A stretch of 64,000 nucleotides of DNA from Heracleum sosnowskyi. Taxonomy: Eukaryota; Streptophyta; Magnoliopsida; Apiales; Apiaceae. Numbering within the stretch: position 1 is the first letter of the stretch; each line of letters opens with the position of its first letter. The DNA lies in the NCBI GenBank assembly GCA_030848705.1, contig CM061243.1, positions 98,516,436-98,580,435 on the forward strand. Reading direction: 5' to 3'. The notes beneath the pieces are model-generated. The model had not been told where the DNA came from and ran no database searches. It saw nothing but the letters and a program-made list of their open reading frames with translations. A program made the position numbers and the translations under genes. Shown here piece after piece: positions 31,534-44,200 of this stretch.

Positions 31534-33126
31534 CAAATAAGAAAATAAGAATGAAAATAAGAATTACAGATTATATTTGTATCACTGCATTAAAACCTTG
31601 AATGGTACACATATTATTTCAGGCAATGTAAATTAGATCATATATGTACATACCTCTGTAATTATTATTGATAGATTTTAAATCAAAATTTATATAACTA
31701 ACTCGATGACCTCACCACATATCCAGTGGATTTCATATGAGATTTTTTAATGGTCCTCTTAAATTAAGGGAATTTGGAGGTCAAGATTAACTGGTCTGCT
31801 GCAGTTCCAGGGTCATCTTTCTTCTCTTGTCCTGCTTCATTCAAACATAATATGATATAATCATGCGCGTGTATGCATATATATTATCGTTAAAATTTAT
31901 AATTTAAATTACTGAACTTACTAGGTAGCATGGGAGCAGTGTTGGTAGTAACATGTTCCCTAGAACAGCCAGAGTTATCAAACATATCCACATAAAACTC
32001 AGAATCTTGATCATACCGGAAAATTAGCATATTGCCATATTGTAAAGAGTACTGTTGAGCAAAAGCTTTCCATCCTTTCGTAAAATACAAATGATTGTCA
32101 ATTAGTTTTGTTCTCACAGGCCATGAGCTTTGTGTACCAGTTGGCTTCAGTGTACATTTTTTAGGCAAAGTTTCGCGATGAAGCCTCACAAACTTAGGCG
32201 GAATTAACTGTTAAAGTAGAGAATATTAACACAAATCACCATGGAAATAAAATTATTCACAAATATCACAATGAGAAAGAGATTCAAATAATATCTGAAG
32301 GACATGTACATTATGTATAATGAGCATATGAATTTTGAAGAACGAAAACATGGAAAATCATCTTACCAGCTTCTTGGTGAAATCATTAATCAGAAGCTTC
32401 ATGAATGAAGGATTTTTTTTAGAACGATCGACCATTCTCGCCATCTTAAACTTATATATGTGTCACTTACAGAAGAAATAAATTACTACTTACAAGATAC
32501 AAGTTACAAATCTCTCTTTGGAGAATGGAGTAAAGGAATTCTTCTGCATCTAATAACCCAGATGCAAGAAACATGGGCTACTTGTATAGAAGTGTACACT
32601 GTTCACTGTTGTTCAAGACTTAAGAGGATTATGCAAACCAGTGCCTTTATTTTTATGTATTTATTGCTGCACCAAAATGGTTGTTGGTATGTTATTTATT
32701 AACATGAAACTTAGTATGACTGGCTTTGAGATGCAATTTACAGTGTATACTCAAACACATCACAGTGTCATAGGCTCAGAGAAGATCCAAAAGAAAAGAC
32801 TGGATAGATATGAAAATCTGGGATTTCAAACTTCATTCATGACTAAGGATACATAATATGATAATAGTACATAAAGTAGTTCAGTACTTACTATCTTTAT
32901 CTGCCAGGCAAATCAAACAATAAACTTTACCTCTTCATCTATCAAGCAAATGAACAATACTTCTCTTCCTCAATCCTTGGTTTCATTATAATTTCGTAAA
33001 CAAACACTACCACGGAATTATTATCTGGGGGAGATTAAAACAAAATTATTTGCATTTACCACTTAATGAAATTTAATCTTAATAAAACATCCATTCTTTC
33101 TTTCTTAAGTAGGGATTTTACATTAA
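31534..33126. repeat. Right arm of the B3 palindrome (uninterrupted)
   Basis: Inverted copy of 30042-31490 followed by the inverted copy of 26207-26360, with no solo LTR between. Homology ends near 33126. Confidence 0.93.
31764..32444 (-). pseudogene. B3-domain gene, right-arm copy, with an earlier stop
   Basis: Mirror of the left gene: exons 32367-32444, 31922-32207 and 31764-31831 on the minus strand. One residue differs in the B3 region (His instead of Leu after S-R-E). A C-to-A change makes TAA at 31764-31766, inside the start of the second B3 domain where the left copy has the Ser codon TCA. The first B3 domain is otherwise complete. Upstream DNA (32445-32980) is the same as that before the left copy, so both may share promoter activity, directed toward each other. 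Confidence 0.8.
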
Positions 33127-33900
33127 AATAGAAATTTTTTTACACTATAGTTGTAATAATTTATTTACCTTCGCGTGTTTATTAATTTTAAGAACTATTA
33201 ATGGTAATGTTCCCGAGTTCTCGTTCAGGTTCAGAGGCCATAGATAACTGACAATCAACGGCATAATAATTCACTTGAATAACGCAGACTCGCATGCCGT
33301 TACATTCCAAATCTATCTTTCCACACACAACTTTTATAATTCGACTTTTAACAAAATTATACAAATACAAATAAAATTTGCCTTGTCACACTTCGAACTA
33401 TAATTAAATAATTTAATTGGATTTAGTGTTTTCTTACACATTCTGAAACACGATCCGTGAATAAAAATTTAATTACTTGAAATAGGATTGGAGTCACAAT
33501 ATTTTAAAAAAGGTTATTTAATCTAAAGTTAGCAAAATAGTAAATGAATGAATAGTAAGAAAATAGTATAATTTTACATATTGATTATAATTTTTATTTT
33601 TGGCATGTTTTAGCTATTTTTAGCTAATGATTCTTTGTGGTTGGAGTTGCTCTAATAAAATTGGATTGTAAACTGTCTAAATCGGTTTTGAGTCTAACTT
33701 TTATGTCGTGTTCAAGATCGGGTTTTTCGAAATATCGTTTATTGGTACGGATCAAATTTTTTATGCATTTCTAATCAAAATAATATCGAGTTTTTATAAT
33801 CCTACATATAAATATAAGCCTAAAAAATAAAAAATTATGGATCAAATAAAAATAATTTTCAAATCCAAATTCTATACTGAACTTAAAAAATGTGTCATGG
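33127..33900. other. Spacer right of the palindrome, no feature identified
   Basis: No gene or element ends recognised. It is not an inverted match to the corresponding left side (25833-26206). Confidence 0.45.
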
Positions 33901-34026
33901 ACTCACGAAGAAATTTATGAATTTGAATTTATGCTTTCTCTACACATTTTTAAATGGCATTGGACCTAAGTTTGTTGTCGGTGTAGACAGTTTAGGGGCA
34001 TGGGAGGCATGGCCTGTGAATTTGCT
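33901..34026 (+). repeat. Direct repeat flanking the B3 palindrome, right copy
   Basis: Matches 25702-25832 with several substitutions and a missing GGGCAT unit. Confidence 0.85.
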
Positions 34027-34027
34027 C

Positions 34028-35866
34028 TACAAATTCAAAAATAATAAAGAAGTTGTAATTTTTTAAATCAAAGAAAGTTCTATCAAGCCTACAAATTCGA
34101 AAATAATAAGTAGTTGCAATTTTCTAAATCAAAGAAAGTTCTATCAAGTTTGAAAATAATAAAAGAAAGTTCTATCAAGTCTACAAATTCGAAAATAATA
34201 AGGAAGTTCTAAATCAAAGAAATTTTATCAAGTCCTACAAATTCAAAAATAATAAGAAAGTTGTAATTTTCTAAATCAAAGAAAGTTCTATCAAGTTTGA
34301 AAATAATAAAAGAAAGTTCTATCAAGGCTACAAATTCGAAAATAATAAGGAAGTTGTAATTTTCTAAATCAAAGAAAGTTCTATCAAGTCCTACAAATTC
34401 GAAAATAATAAGGAAATTGTAATTTACTAAATCAAAGAAAGTTCTATCAAGTCCTACAAATTCGAAAATAATAAAGAAGTTGTAATTTTTTAAATCAAAG
34501 AAAGTTCTATCAAGCCTACAAATTCGAAAATAATAAATAGTTGTAATTTTCTAAATCAAAGAAAGTTCTATCAAGTTTGAAAATAATAAAAGAAAGTTCT
34601 ATCAAGTCTACAAATTCGAAAATAATAAGGAAGTTCTAAATCAAAGAAAGTTCTATCAAGTCCTACAAATTCGAAAATAATAAGGAAGTTGTAATTTTCT
34701 AAATCAAAGAAAGTTCTATCAAGTCCTACAAATTCGAAAATAATAAGAAAGTTGTAATTTTCTAAATCAAAGAAAGTTCTATCAAGTTTGAAAATAATAA
34801 AAGAAAGTTCTATCAAGCTTACAAATTCGAAAATAATAAGGAAGTTGTAATTTTCTAAATCAAAAAAAGTTTTATCAAGTCCTACAAATTCGAAAATAAT
34901 AAGGAAGTTGTTCAAAAATAATAAGAAAATTGTAATTTTCTAAATCAAAGAAAGTTCTATCAAGTTTGAAAATAATAAAAGAAAGTTCTATCAAGCCTAC
35001 AAATTCGAAAATAATAAGGAAGTTGTAATTTTCTAAATCAAAAAAAGTTTTATATTTTCCTACAAATTCGAAAATAATAAAGAAGTTGTAATTTTTTAAA
35101 TCAAAGAAAGTTCTATCAAGCCTACAAATTCGAAAATAATAAATAGTTGTAATTTTCTAAATCAAAGAAAGTTCTATCAAGTTTGAAAATAATAAAAGAA
35201 AGTTCTATCAAGTCTACAAATTCGAAAATAATAAGGAAGTTCTAAATCAAAGAAAGTTCTATCAAGTCCTACAAATTCGAAAATAATAAGGAAGTTGTAA
35301 TTTTCTAAATCAAAGAAAGTTCTATCAAGTCCTACAAATTCGAAAATAATAAGAAAGTTGTAATTTTCTAAATCAAAGAAAGTTCTATCAAGTTTGAAAA
35401 TAATAAAAGAAAGTTCTATCAAGCCTACAAATTCGAAAATAATAAGGAAGTTGTAATTTTCTAAATCAAAGAAAGTTCTATCAAGTCCTACAAATTCGAA
35501 AATAATAAGGAAGTTGTAATTTTCTAAATCAAAGAAAGTTCTATCCACTTTGAAAATAATAAAAGAAAGTTATATCAAGTTTGAAAATAATAAAAGTGTA
35601 ATTTTCAATTTCCTTCTTACAAAATCGAAAATAATAAAGGAAGTTGTATTTATTAAAATTAAAAATTTACAAATTCGAAAATAATAAGGAAGTTGTAATT
35701 TTTTAAATCAAATAAAGTTCTATCAAGTCCTACAAATTTGAAAATAATATGAAAGTTGTAATTTTCTAAATCAAAGAAAGTTCTATCAAGTTTGAAAATA
35801 ATAAAAGAAAGTTCCATCAAGCCTACAAATTCGAAAATAATAAGTAAGTTGTAATTTTCTAAATCA
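34028..35866. repeat. Minisatellite, unit about 63 bp, with half units and higher-order repeats
   Basis: The basic unit reads CTACAAATTCGAAAATAATA, then AGGAAGTTGTAATTTTCTAA, then ATCAAAGAAAGTTCTATCAA, then GTC. Shortened units of about 31 bp (TTTGAAAATAATAAAAGAAA) are interspersed. A larger block repeats with a shift of about 606 bp (compare 34571-34915 with 35177-35548), so the array grew by duplicating groups of units. Because 63 is a multiple of three, long open frames appear in it; these are not genes. Confidence 0.93.
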
Positions 35867-35935
35867 CTTAACTCTCAAATCAATACTATCAATCAATACT
35901 ATTATATAAAGGAGAAGACGGGGGTTGTGAGGTGG

Positions 35936-36360
35936 CGCTCTCATATCGCTTCGTTCTATTTTTCTAATTTTCTCAATTTTTTGAATTAATAATATTAAAA
36001 ATTAGAAAAAATCTCAATTACCTTTTAAATGCTTACTAATAGAGGAAACATATAATATTATTGCATTTAAAATCTCTACTAATGGAAAAAGTAAATATGC
36101 AATAGATCTTTACTAATGGAGGAAACTAAATATCATTAATGGAAGAAAGCGCTCTCAGATCGCTTCGTTCTATTTTTCTAATTTTCTCAATTTTTTGAAT
36201 TAATAATATTAAAAATTCGAAAAAATCTCAATTACCTTTTAAATTCTTACTAATAGAGGAAACATATAATATTCTTGCATTTAAAATCTCTATTAATGGA
36301 AAAAGTAAAAATACAATAGATCTTTACTAATGGAGGAAACAAAATATCACTAATGGAAAA
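35936..36360. repeat. 212-bp tandem duplication inside the Helitron
   Basis: GCGCTCTCATATCGCTTCG at 35936 recurs as GCGCTCTCAGATCGCTTCG at 36148, with matching sequence after both. Confidence 0.82.
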
Positions 36361-36379
36361 AACTAAATATTCAATTATA

Positions 36380-37560
36380 ATATTCTTGGCTTCAAAATAT
36401 TTAAATTAGAAAAAAAATGTATTACCTTACATTATTTTGAACTTTACTCTATTTTCTCATAATATTTTTTTAATGAAATAACATCTTAACATACTGCTCT
36501 CCTAAACTTTATTTTATTATGTAATATAATAGAAAATACAGGAACGTTTTGGTAAATAAGAAGTTAATAAATTAGATCGGTCTTGTATAAGAAATTAAGT
36601 AATTAATACAAAAAACTAGAAAAAATCTCAATTGCCTTTTAAATATTTACTACTGGAGTAAACTAAATATACAATTTCAATATTGTTGCATTTAAAATCT
36701 CTACTAATTGAATATAATATTCTTGCATTTAAAATCTCTACTAATGGAAAAAGTAAATATACAATAGATTTTTACTTATGGAGGAAACTAAATATCACTA
36801 ATGAAGGAAACAAAATATTTGATTATAATATTTTTGTCTTCAAAATATCTAAATTATAAAAAAAATTTATTAACTTACATTATTTTAAACTTTCCTCTAT
36901 TATTATCTAAATATTCTCATTATATTTTTTTTTCAAATGAAATTAACATCTTAATATTCTTTTCTCCTAAACTTTATTTTTTTATGTGATATAATAGAAA
37001 ATACAAGAACGTTTTGGTAAATAAGAAGTTTAGAAATTAAATCGGTCTTGCATAAGAAATTAATTAATTAATACCAAAGATTAGAAATAATCTCAATTGC
37101 CTTTTAAGTATTTACAAATGGAGGAAACTAAATATACAATTTCAATATTCTTGCATTTAAAATCTCTACTAATGGAGGAAAGTAAATACAATATAATATT
37201 ATTACATTTAAAATCTCTACTAATGGAGAAAGTAAATATACAATAGATCTTTACTAATGGAGGAAACTAAATATTACAAATGTAGGAAACTAAATATTCA
37301 ATTATAATATTCTTGCCTTCAAATATCTAAAAAAATTTTTTAAAAAAAGTGTATTACTTTACATTATTTTGAACTTCCTTTTATTATTATCTAGATATTC
37401 TCATAATATTTCTTTTCAAATGAAATTACCATCTTGACATTCTGCTCTCCTAAACTTTCTTTTTTAATGTAATATAATAGAAAATACAAGAACATATTGA
37501 TAAATAAGAAGTTAAGAAATTAGATCGGTCTTGCATAAGAAATTAAGTAATTACTTGATA
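36380..37560. repeat. Triplicated segment of about 470 bp inside the Helitron
   Basis: The marker GTAATATAATAGAAAATACA (GTGATATAATAG in one copy) followed by an A-T-C-G-G-T-C-T-T-G motif recurs near 36520, 36985 and 37470. Similar spacer precedes each. Confidence 0.78.
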
Positions 37561-38612
37561 AATAATTAATTATCTTTAATACTTTCATACACCTAAACTC
37601 TGTCTACACCTATCAAATTTTCAAACTCTTTAATATTAATTTCTTTAATTATCTATTTTGATATGTTATTAAATTATCTTTAATTATCTTTTAATAGTAT
37701 AAATATACACCTAAACTCTGTCTACTGCAATTTTTGTTGTCAACAATGTTCTTCTTTACTTTTTTGTTTATTTATGTTAAAAGTGTGTATATGAGTACAT
37801 GAGTATGAAACTTTTTCCTTTATGTTATTTATTTTATTACGTTTTTTTGTATCATAATGCATGATCATATTAAAATCTTTGACAAGACAAGTTATTTGCT
37901 ATTAGTGTTGATTGAGTTAAGACATTGATTAATAAGGAGAGAGATTCATCAGTTAATTGGTTAAAATAATAGGCTGAGCAAGGTGATTTTCATGTACATT
38001 CAGTTGTGAATTGATTTATATATTTATGTGTGTACGTTATTAGTTTTGAATTTATAGTTAAAAGTTGATACACCTGTATACAAGGTAACTCGAAAGTGAA
38101 GAATTCATCATGTCTTCAAAAACAAATTTTATCATTGTTTTTAAACGTTTAGATAGTTATTGCTCTAATTTTTTTATGAGAAAAGATTATATCTTTTAGT
38201 AAAATATTTTCTCTAATTCATACACGAAAATTCAAAGATAAAAATTGTATATTAAGAAATTTTATAGTGTATAAATTTCGAAAATATCATGTGATTTATT
38301 CGACTGAAGAATTTATTTAGTGTGTGCATTTTTAACAAAATTTAATAAATCGGTGCATCTATAACAAACGTCATACAAGAATAAGAAACATTGAGAAGAG
38401 GTCATTAATATTTTTTTTAAAGGAAGAGGTTGTTGTTTTTGCTGTTATTTGTTTTGACAAAAAGAGATCATTATTAATAAAACAATCTCCCAGCAACAAA
38501 AAGGATTTTTGTTCATATTTTTTGATTTTTTTCTTACTGGGGTAGATTTGGAGGTAGTGAAAATTTTAATAGCTGTGAAGGTATAATTGTAGTTTTTGAT
38601 TGAACGATCTAA

Positions 38613-38615
<3 letters not shown>

Positions 38616-38694
<79 letters not shown>
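38616..38694. repeat. (AT)n microsatellite
   Basis: About 79 bp of pure AT dinucleotide inside the Helitron, about 150 bp before its 3' hairpin. Confidence 0.95.
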
Positions 38695-38701
<7 letters not shown>

Positions 38702-38848
38702 TATTAGAAACTTAATAATATTTAAAACAAAACTTAATTTTATATTAGAAATATTATTTTATTTAAAAACGTATTTTGTAGAATATTTTTTGAGAAAATT
38801 TAGAGATATTATTATAAAGCCGCTGCGAAGCGCGGCTTAGTAAACTAG

Positions 38849-39959
38849 TGTATACAAATAATTAAAAAAAAATAACAATATGTACAAAATCACTAATTTT
38901 AATTTTCCCAAAAAAAAAGCGTCAAGATAGAAATTTACTATTGTAGCATTACCACCATTGTTAGGTTTCCAATTTATGATTGAGAGATCCTGAATTTGAC
39001 ATCACATTCGGAAAAATCGTTTTCTTAAAATAATTTTTCTACTTTCTTGAGCGGAATAAGTGAATACGTCTCTCAGGACTCGAAACACATGAGTACATTA
39101 AATTCGTGTTGTGCATGGAAGTTTTCAAAGCACATTTGGTGACACCATTCTTCCCATAGAGTCGCATTCAGAGTCTACTTACCAGGGGCTTACCCACAAG
39201 AAACCATTAGACAGATTGATATAAAACCAGAAAAGGTATTAGTAAAATAGATAAGGATGTTGCTTAAAATCTGGTAAGGTGCCCATAATGTGGTAAGCTA
39301 GTAGCTGATTAGTTTGGTGCAAGGTGGGGGATACAATATGGGAGGCATTTATATTTTATATTGATGGTTACTAAAAATATTCACACAATAAAAATATTTG
39401 TTTGTATGTATCATGAAACAAAACACCAACAAGCTTTTGCTTGCATCACAATGGACCAACTAGGCCTTTTCCAACTGCTTTTTTTTATTTTACAAACTAC
39501 TATACACTATCCCCCTGGTTTTCTTTAGCCCATAGATATTGAAATATTCATATGGTCAACAGGTCAAGGGTCTCACCACAATATTATTCTTGCCTATTTT
39601 TGTTACATAATTTACTAACTTTTTATTTTTGATATTCTAATTAAGGTGTTTAATCACTCATTCTAATTATGTATTAGTATATTTCACAAATATTGCATTG
39701 TTGCAACAAAATTAAAGTTTTAAAAATACATATACTCTCATTTACGATGAAATCTATAAACGGATTATTTTTTGACAAAAAATTATCTGTTACGAGAAAA
39801 CAGGTCAATGACAGATTTATAAGAACATCGAAAACAGATGATATATGTAGTAATAGGATAATAAAAGGATCGTTTTAGTGCGTGTTTGGGGTATCACAAA
39901 AAAGTTGACTTATAACTTAAAATGAGTAAGTTAAGTTGATGAATTCTTATAAGTTATAC
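38849..39959. other. Intergenic between two Helitrons
   Basis: No gene or transposon terminus recognised. The frame at 39693-39878 is short and unremarkable. Confidence 0.4.
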
Positions 39960-40618
39960 TAGCCTATAACCCGTGCAAGGCACGGGCCTTAAAAATAATA
40001 AATTAAAAAATTTAATGTGAACGGAAAATATTAAAATAAAATTAAAAATTAATATGATAAATTATAAAATGAGAAACTTAAATATTCATTGGAACATAAA
40101 AAAATATAAAAAAAAATACAAATGAGGCCGAGGAAGATAAATGAGGTATTATTAATATTATTTTATAATAAAATAATATTAATAATAAGGACGACCGTGA
40201 TATTTTTAGAAGTGTTTTAATTATATTAATTGTATTTATTAAAAAAATACGTTGACATGTTAAAATAAGTAAGTTTTTTTAATAAGGACAAATAGAAAAG
40301 TTAACATGTTTTAATTAAAAAAAAATAACTAATATTTTTAGATGTGTTTTAATTATATTAATTTTCTTTGTTAAAAAAATATGTTCACTTGTTAAAATAG
40401 GTACGTTTTTTTAAATAATTAAAAGTATTAAAATAGGTTTTAAAATATATAAGTTGCACTTGATATTTTTGAAAAAGAGAGATTTTAATGATAACAAATA
40501 TAAAAGATAATATATTTTAATTTAAAGGTAATTGCCCGTGATATTTTTGGAAAAGAAGTAGATTTTGTTAGAAAAAAATGTTTTAACTATAAAAGGCAAT
40601 CAGCTTCTCTCTTTATGA
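39960..40618 (-). mobile_element. Helitron 3' part, cut by the Sirevirus LTR
   Basis: The minus-strand 3' end shows the hairpin CCCGTGCCTTGCACGGG and CTAG (39960-39963), with A outside. Interior sequence is related to the Helitron at 20343-21281. The 5' end is missing because the LTR begins at 40619. Confidence 0.75.
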
Positions 40619-41053
40619 TGTTAATGAATCACAAAGAGCTTCTAGGTTACAAGAATAATATCTCAATATTCGCGTCCCTTCTAGGGATAACCTATCTGTG
40701 TTTATATAGTACACAGTTACATACAATCCTTATCTAATTGATATTCCTACAAATTAGCTATACAAATTATATCAATTAAGGATTGTTTCTTATCTTCTAT
40801 TCCGTTTCCTTAGCTGTATCAATATATTCTGCTTCTTTCCATCTTCAGAATATATTGCTTCTAGAATCTTCAATTCCGCACCGACAGCTAATTCAACTAT
40901 CACCCTGTCAGACTTTAAATAAACTCTGACCGGCTTCCTTTAAACTCTTCACCCTGTCAGAGTTTAATTAAACTCTGACCGGCTTCTGATAAACTCTGGT
41001 CAGTACCTGTTGCTTAAACACTGATAAACAAACGTCAGCAATTATATCTAACA
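40619..41053 (-). repeat. 3' LTR of the Sirevirus-type element
   Basis: 435 bp. On the minus strand it starts TGTTAGATATAATTGCTGAC, directly after the polypurine tract, and ends TTAACA. It has a roughly 50-bp internal duplication carrying ACCCTGTCAGA and AAACTCTGACCGGCTTC (40900-41000). Confidence 0.83.
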
Positions 41054-41070
41054 ATCTCCCCCAACTTGTT
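41054..41070 (-). promoter_or_regulatory. Polypurine tract
   Basis: The minus strand reads AAGTTGGGGGAGAT just before the LTR, the usual Sirevirus plus-strand primer. Confidence 0.85.
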
Positions 41071-41215
41071 CATACCAAAATGTACAAGTTAAACAGATAA
41101 TTGATGATGTCAAAACATATAACAAATGCAGTGTTTAAAATATAACAGAGTTTAATTTAAAACAGAGTTTAAATTTGACTTAGAATAGAAAATATTAAAA
41201 ACTTACAGTCAGACT

Positions 41216-44200
41216 TTACTTGACTTCTTGAACATCAGGTATTGTCCTGAGATAATCAATCAGCAGTCTTCTTTCAGCATTCTCAAGTTCAGCTATCATA
41301 ATCTCTTTCAGCTCCTTATACTCTAGATCTCCTTCACCAGTTTGATAAATGGCAGCCCTCAGAGAATAGATACTGTTTTTCTTCATGTCATTCCCTAGCC
41401 GAATGTACTGAGCTTTGTCTGACTCTAGGTTAAATTCTAAAACCTTTATTCCAAGTGCAGTTTTAAATCTAGCACTGTTTCTTTTCATCTCCACTATCTT
41501 TCCAGCATGATCCCTATACTTTGGAATATAAACACTTGAGACTCCTCCTCCAAGCATAGCTTTAGATCTCAGCATCTTTTCTCTCAAAACTTGAGCAACA
41601 TCATGAGTGTGTCTGTTTTTGACTTTCAAAAGATAAAGTACATATTCCAGTTCTTCCCATGATTTTAGATTGACATCAGATTCTCCAACTTTATAAACTC
41701 TTCCATCACTCATGAAGTATAACAGAAACTGCTTCTTCAATACTCTGTGAAAGATCAACTGAACAGATTCTAACTTATCAAGGTTTTCTTGTGTAACCCC
41801 AATACCAGATTCTGCCAATGAAATGTTGTCTTGAGATCTGTTATTTGTTCTTCTCTCTCTGTGTGAACCCAGTCCAGATTTATCAAAGGCTTCTTTTCCC
41901 AATACTGTTCTGGTTTCTGAGAAATTCACAGCTTCAAGCTTTAAGTCTTCAAGAATTTTTGGTTTGCTGAATCCTGGAAGTAGTGTAGATTTCTGTACAA
42001 CTTGAGCAACGTCAGAGGTTGTCATAACTTTGGTAGTAACATCAACTTGAGCAGTGTCAGAGGTTGATTTAACTAATCTTGTTTCAACTTGAGCAATGTC
42101 AGAGGTTGAATATTCTTTCTTAGGTAACTGTTCATCTTCAATCAGTATACCCTTACCCTTATCAGAGTTTCCAATCACAGGTCTCCTTGTATCTTGTATA
42201 CTCTGTTGCGTATTCTCTTTGATAGAAATACCAACTTCTTTCTTCCTAGGAGCCTTGATTTCCTGTTTCTTGTAGATTCCAGCTTCAAGGATTTTCTTGT
42301 GTTCCTCAGCAAGCATTTGCTCTTCAGCCTGGATATCTTCAATAGTGACATTCTTTCCATGCTCTTTCATGAATATCCTAGCAGCAATCTCTTCATCAGT
42401 AGATGGATTAGTTGAAACAACTAAACTCTTGAGTTTTGAAGTAGATTGGCCACCAGAGTTTATTCTGTCAGAGTTTGTTTGTCTTTCAGAGTTTACTCTT
42501 GACCTTCTTTGCCTTTGAGCAAGAATCTTTCTTTCATTTTCTCTGCTTCCCCCATCAGTAGAATCATCCCTCCGTCTCAGAGCTTGAGTGTCTTTGCATT
42601 TGTCTTTAGGTACACTCTCCCCCTTTTTGACATCATCAGAAAGTAGTACTGATGTCAGCAATTCAATAGCAGTAGAAATGGAATTAAGTTGAGTAGACAT
42701 TGCAATCTGATTTTCTTCAACTTTCCCAAGCCTCTTCTTAATTTCCTCAGAGTCCTTGGCTTGCTGCTTGAACATGGTAGAATAATAAGTTCTGTCAGTC
42801 TTGAGGGTAAGATCCCTCATACTTACTTCATTCCTTAAATTTGTAAGCATTTGTTGATTCTCATCAAATCTATTATTAAGAGATTTGACTTGAACAACAG
42901 TTGCCTGTAAGCTTGTAAGTACATCAGTATTTGAGATTTTCTTGACAGAATTAGATAGAAAATCTGCAGCCCTTTGTGCTGAGAAGACACAATCTGCATC
43001 AGCCCATTTGTTGTAGTACATATTCTGGAAATGCTCATTTGTCTGTCTATTGACTTCCCTTGCTTCATCACTATTTACATCATCAGCCAATGAAACTTGA
43101 ATACTAGGGTGTGAATGAGAACCCTCAGCATCATTTCCAGCTTCTTTATTATTATCTGCTTCATCTACAGTAAGAATATTTTCAGCAGTAAACTGTGCAG
43201 CTTCATCAATTTTCTCCTCTGCTACAGCTTCAGGAATATCAGAATTAACTTGAGCAAAAACCTCTGCTTCTCGTTGAACAATCTCAACAACAGATTGTTG
43301 CAAAGCTTCAAGAATAATATTCTCAGAGTTTAGCTCATCAACAGCCTCTTGTTCCTTTTCTATCACAGCTGCATCAAGAATTGTCTCTGTGACTTTTATC
43401 ATTTGATTAACCTCCTCACCTTTATCAAGATTACAAGAAATAATTTCAGTGTGAGTGGCCAAAGATTCTTCTATCTGATCAGTTACTTGAGCAGCTTCCA
43501 CACCCTCTGTATAATGAGCAGAATGTATAGAGGTGTGTGCTTCAATCTCCATATAAAATCCTTGTGGCTCTGTAGCCTCTTTATCTGCAATCTCATCATG
43601 TGCTCTATCCTCTGTGGGCATAGGAGCTTCATTTGCAGCTTCCTCAACTACATCATCAGACTTTGATGTAGGAGCTTCTGTTTCAGCATTTACTCTGTCC
43701 TCAGTAGGCACAGTAGTATCAAAAACCTCCTCTTGAACTTCAGAAGTTACATGCTCCATAGAAACTCTGTCTCCAAAGACAGCTTCATCTTCTTGAATCT
43801 CAAGATCATCAAAATTTTCAACAACCGTTGCAGAAATATTTTCAGCACCAAATAGATGTGCTGCTACCAATCTTCTCTTTCTCTGATGAAGAGTCTCTTC
43901 ATCAGTTTCAGTCTCTGAGGCTGCAACAGCATCAACACCAACAGACTTTGCCCTATGGGCTCGTCTTTTCTTCATTCTTCTTCTCTGAGGCATATCATCA
44001 ACATTTGATGCCCCAGCTTCAGTGTTTATCCTCACAGACTTAACAGCTCTAACTTTAGATTTCTTTGACCTCTGTGGTTGAGATACAGAAGGTCCAGCTT
44101 CAGTGTTTCCCAGCTGTTGTTGTTGTAAGTTGACTATGAATTGTTGCACAGAGTCAGGCAATATTAAGCGACCAACATCTCCTTTCTTGTTGTCCTTGTT

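Larger units (their letters stand above)
35893..38848 (+). mobile_element. Complete non-autonomous Helitron, 2.96 kb
   Basis: It begins TCAATACTATTATATAAAGG and ends with hairpin GCCGCTGCGAAGCGCGGC, then CTAG at 38845-38848. The neighbours are A (35892) and T (38849), the standard Helitron target. It contains no Rep/helicase frame. Confidence 0.9.

Noticed and set aside
34571..35548. Two frames of more than 110 residues with a repeated D-R-T-F-F-D-L-E-N-Y-N-F motif
   Set aside because: They are the minus-strand reading of the 63-bp minisatellite. 63 is 21 codons, so the frame stays open without selection.
34028..35866. Regular repeats resembling a CRISPR array
   Set aside because: Plant nuclear context, repeats are contiguous without unique spacers, and no cas genes. 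It is a minisatellite.
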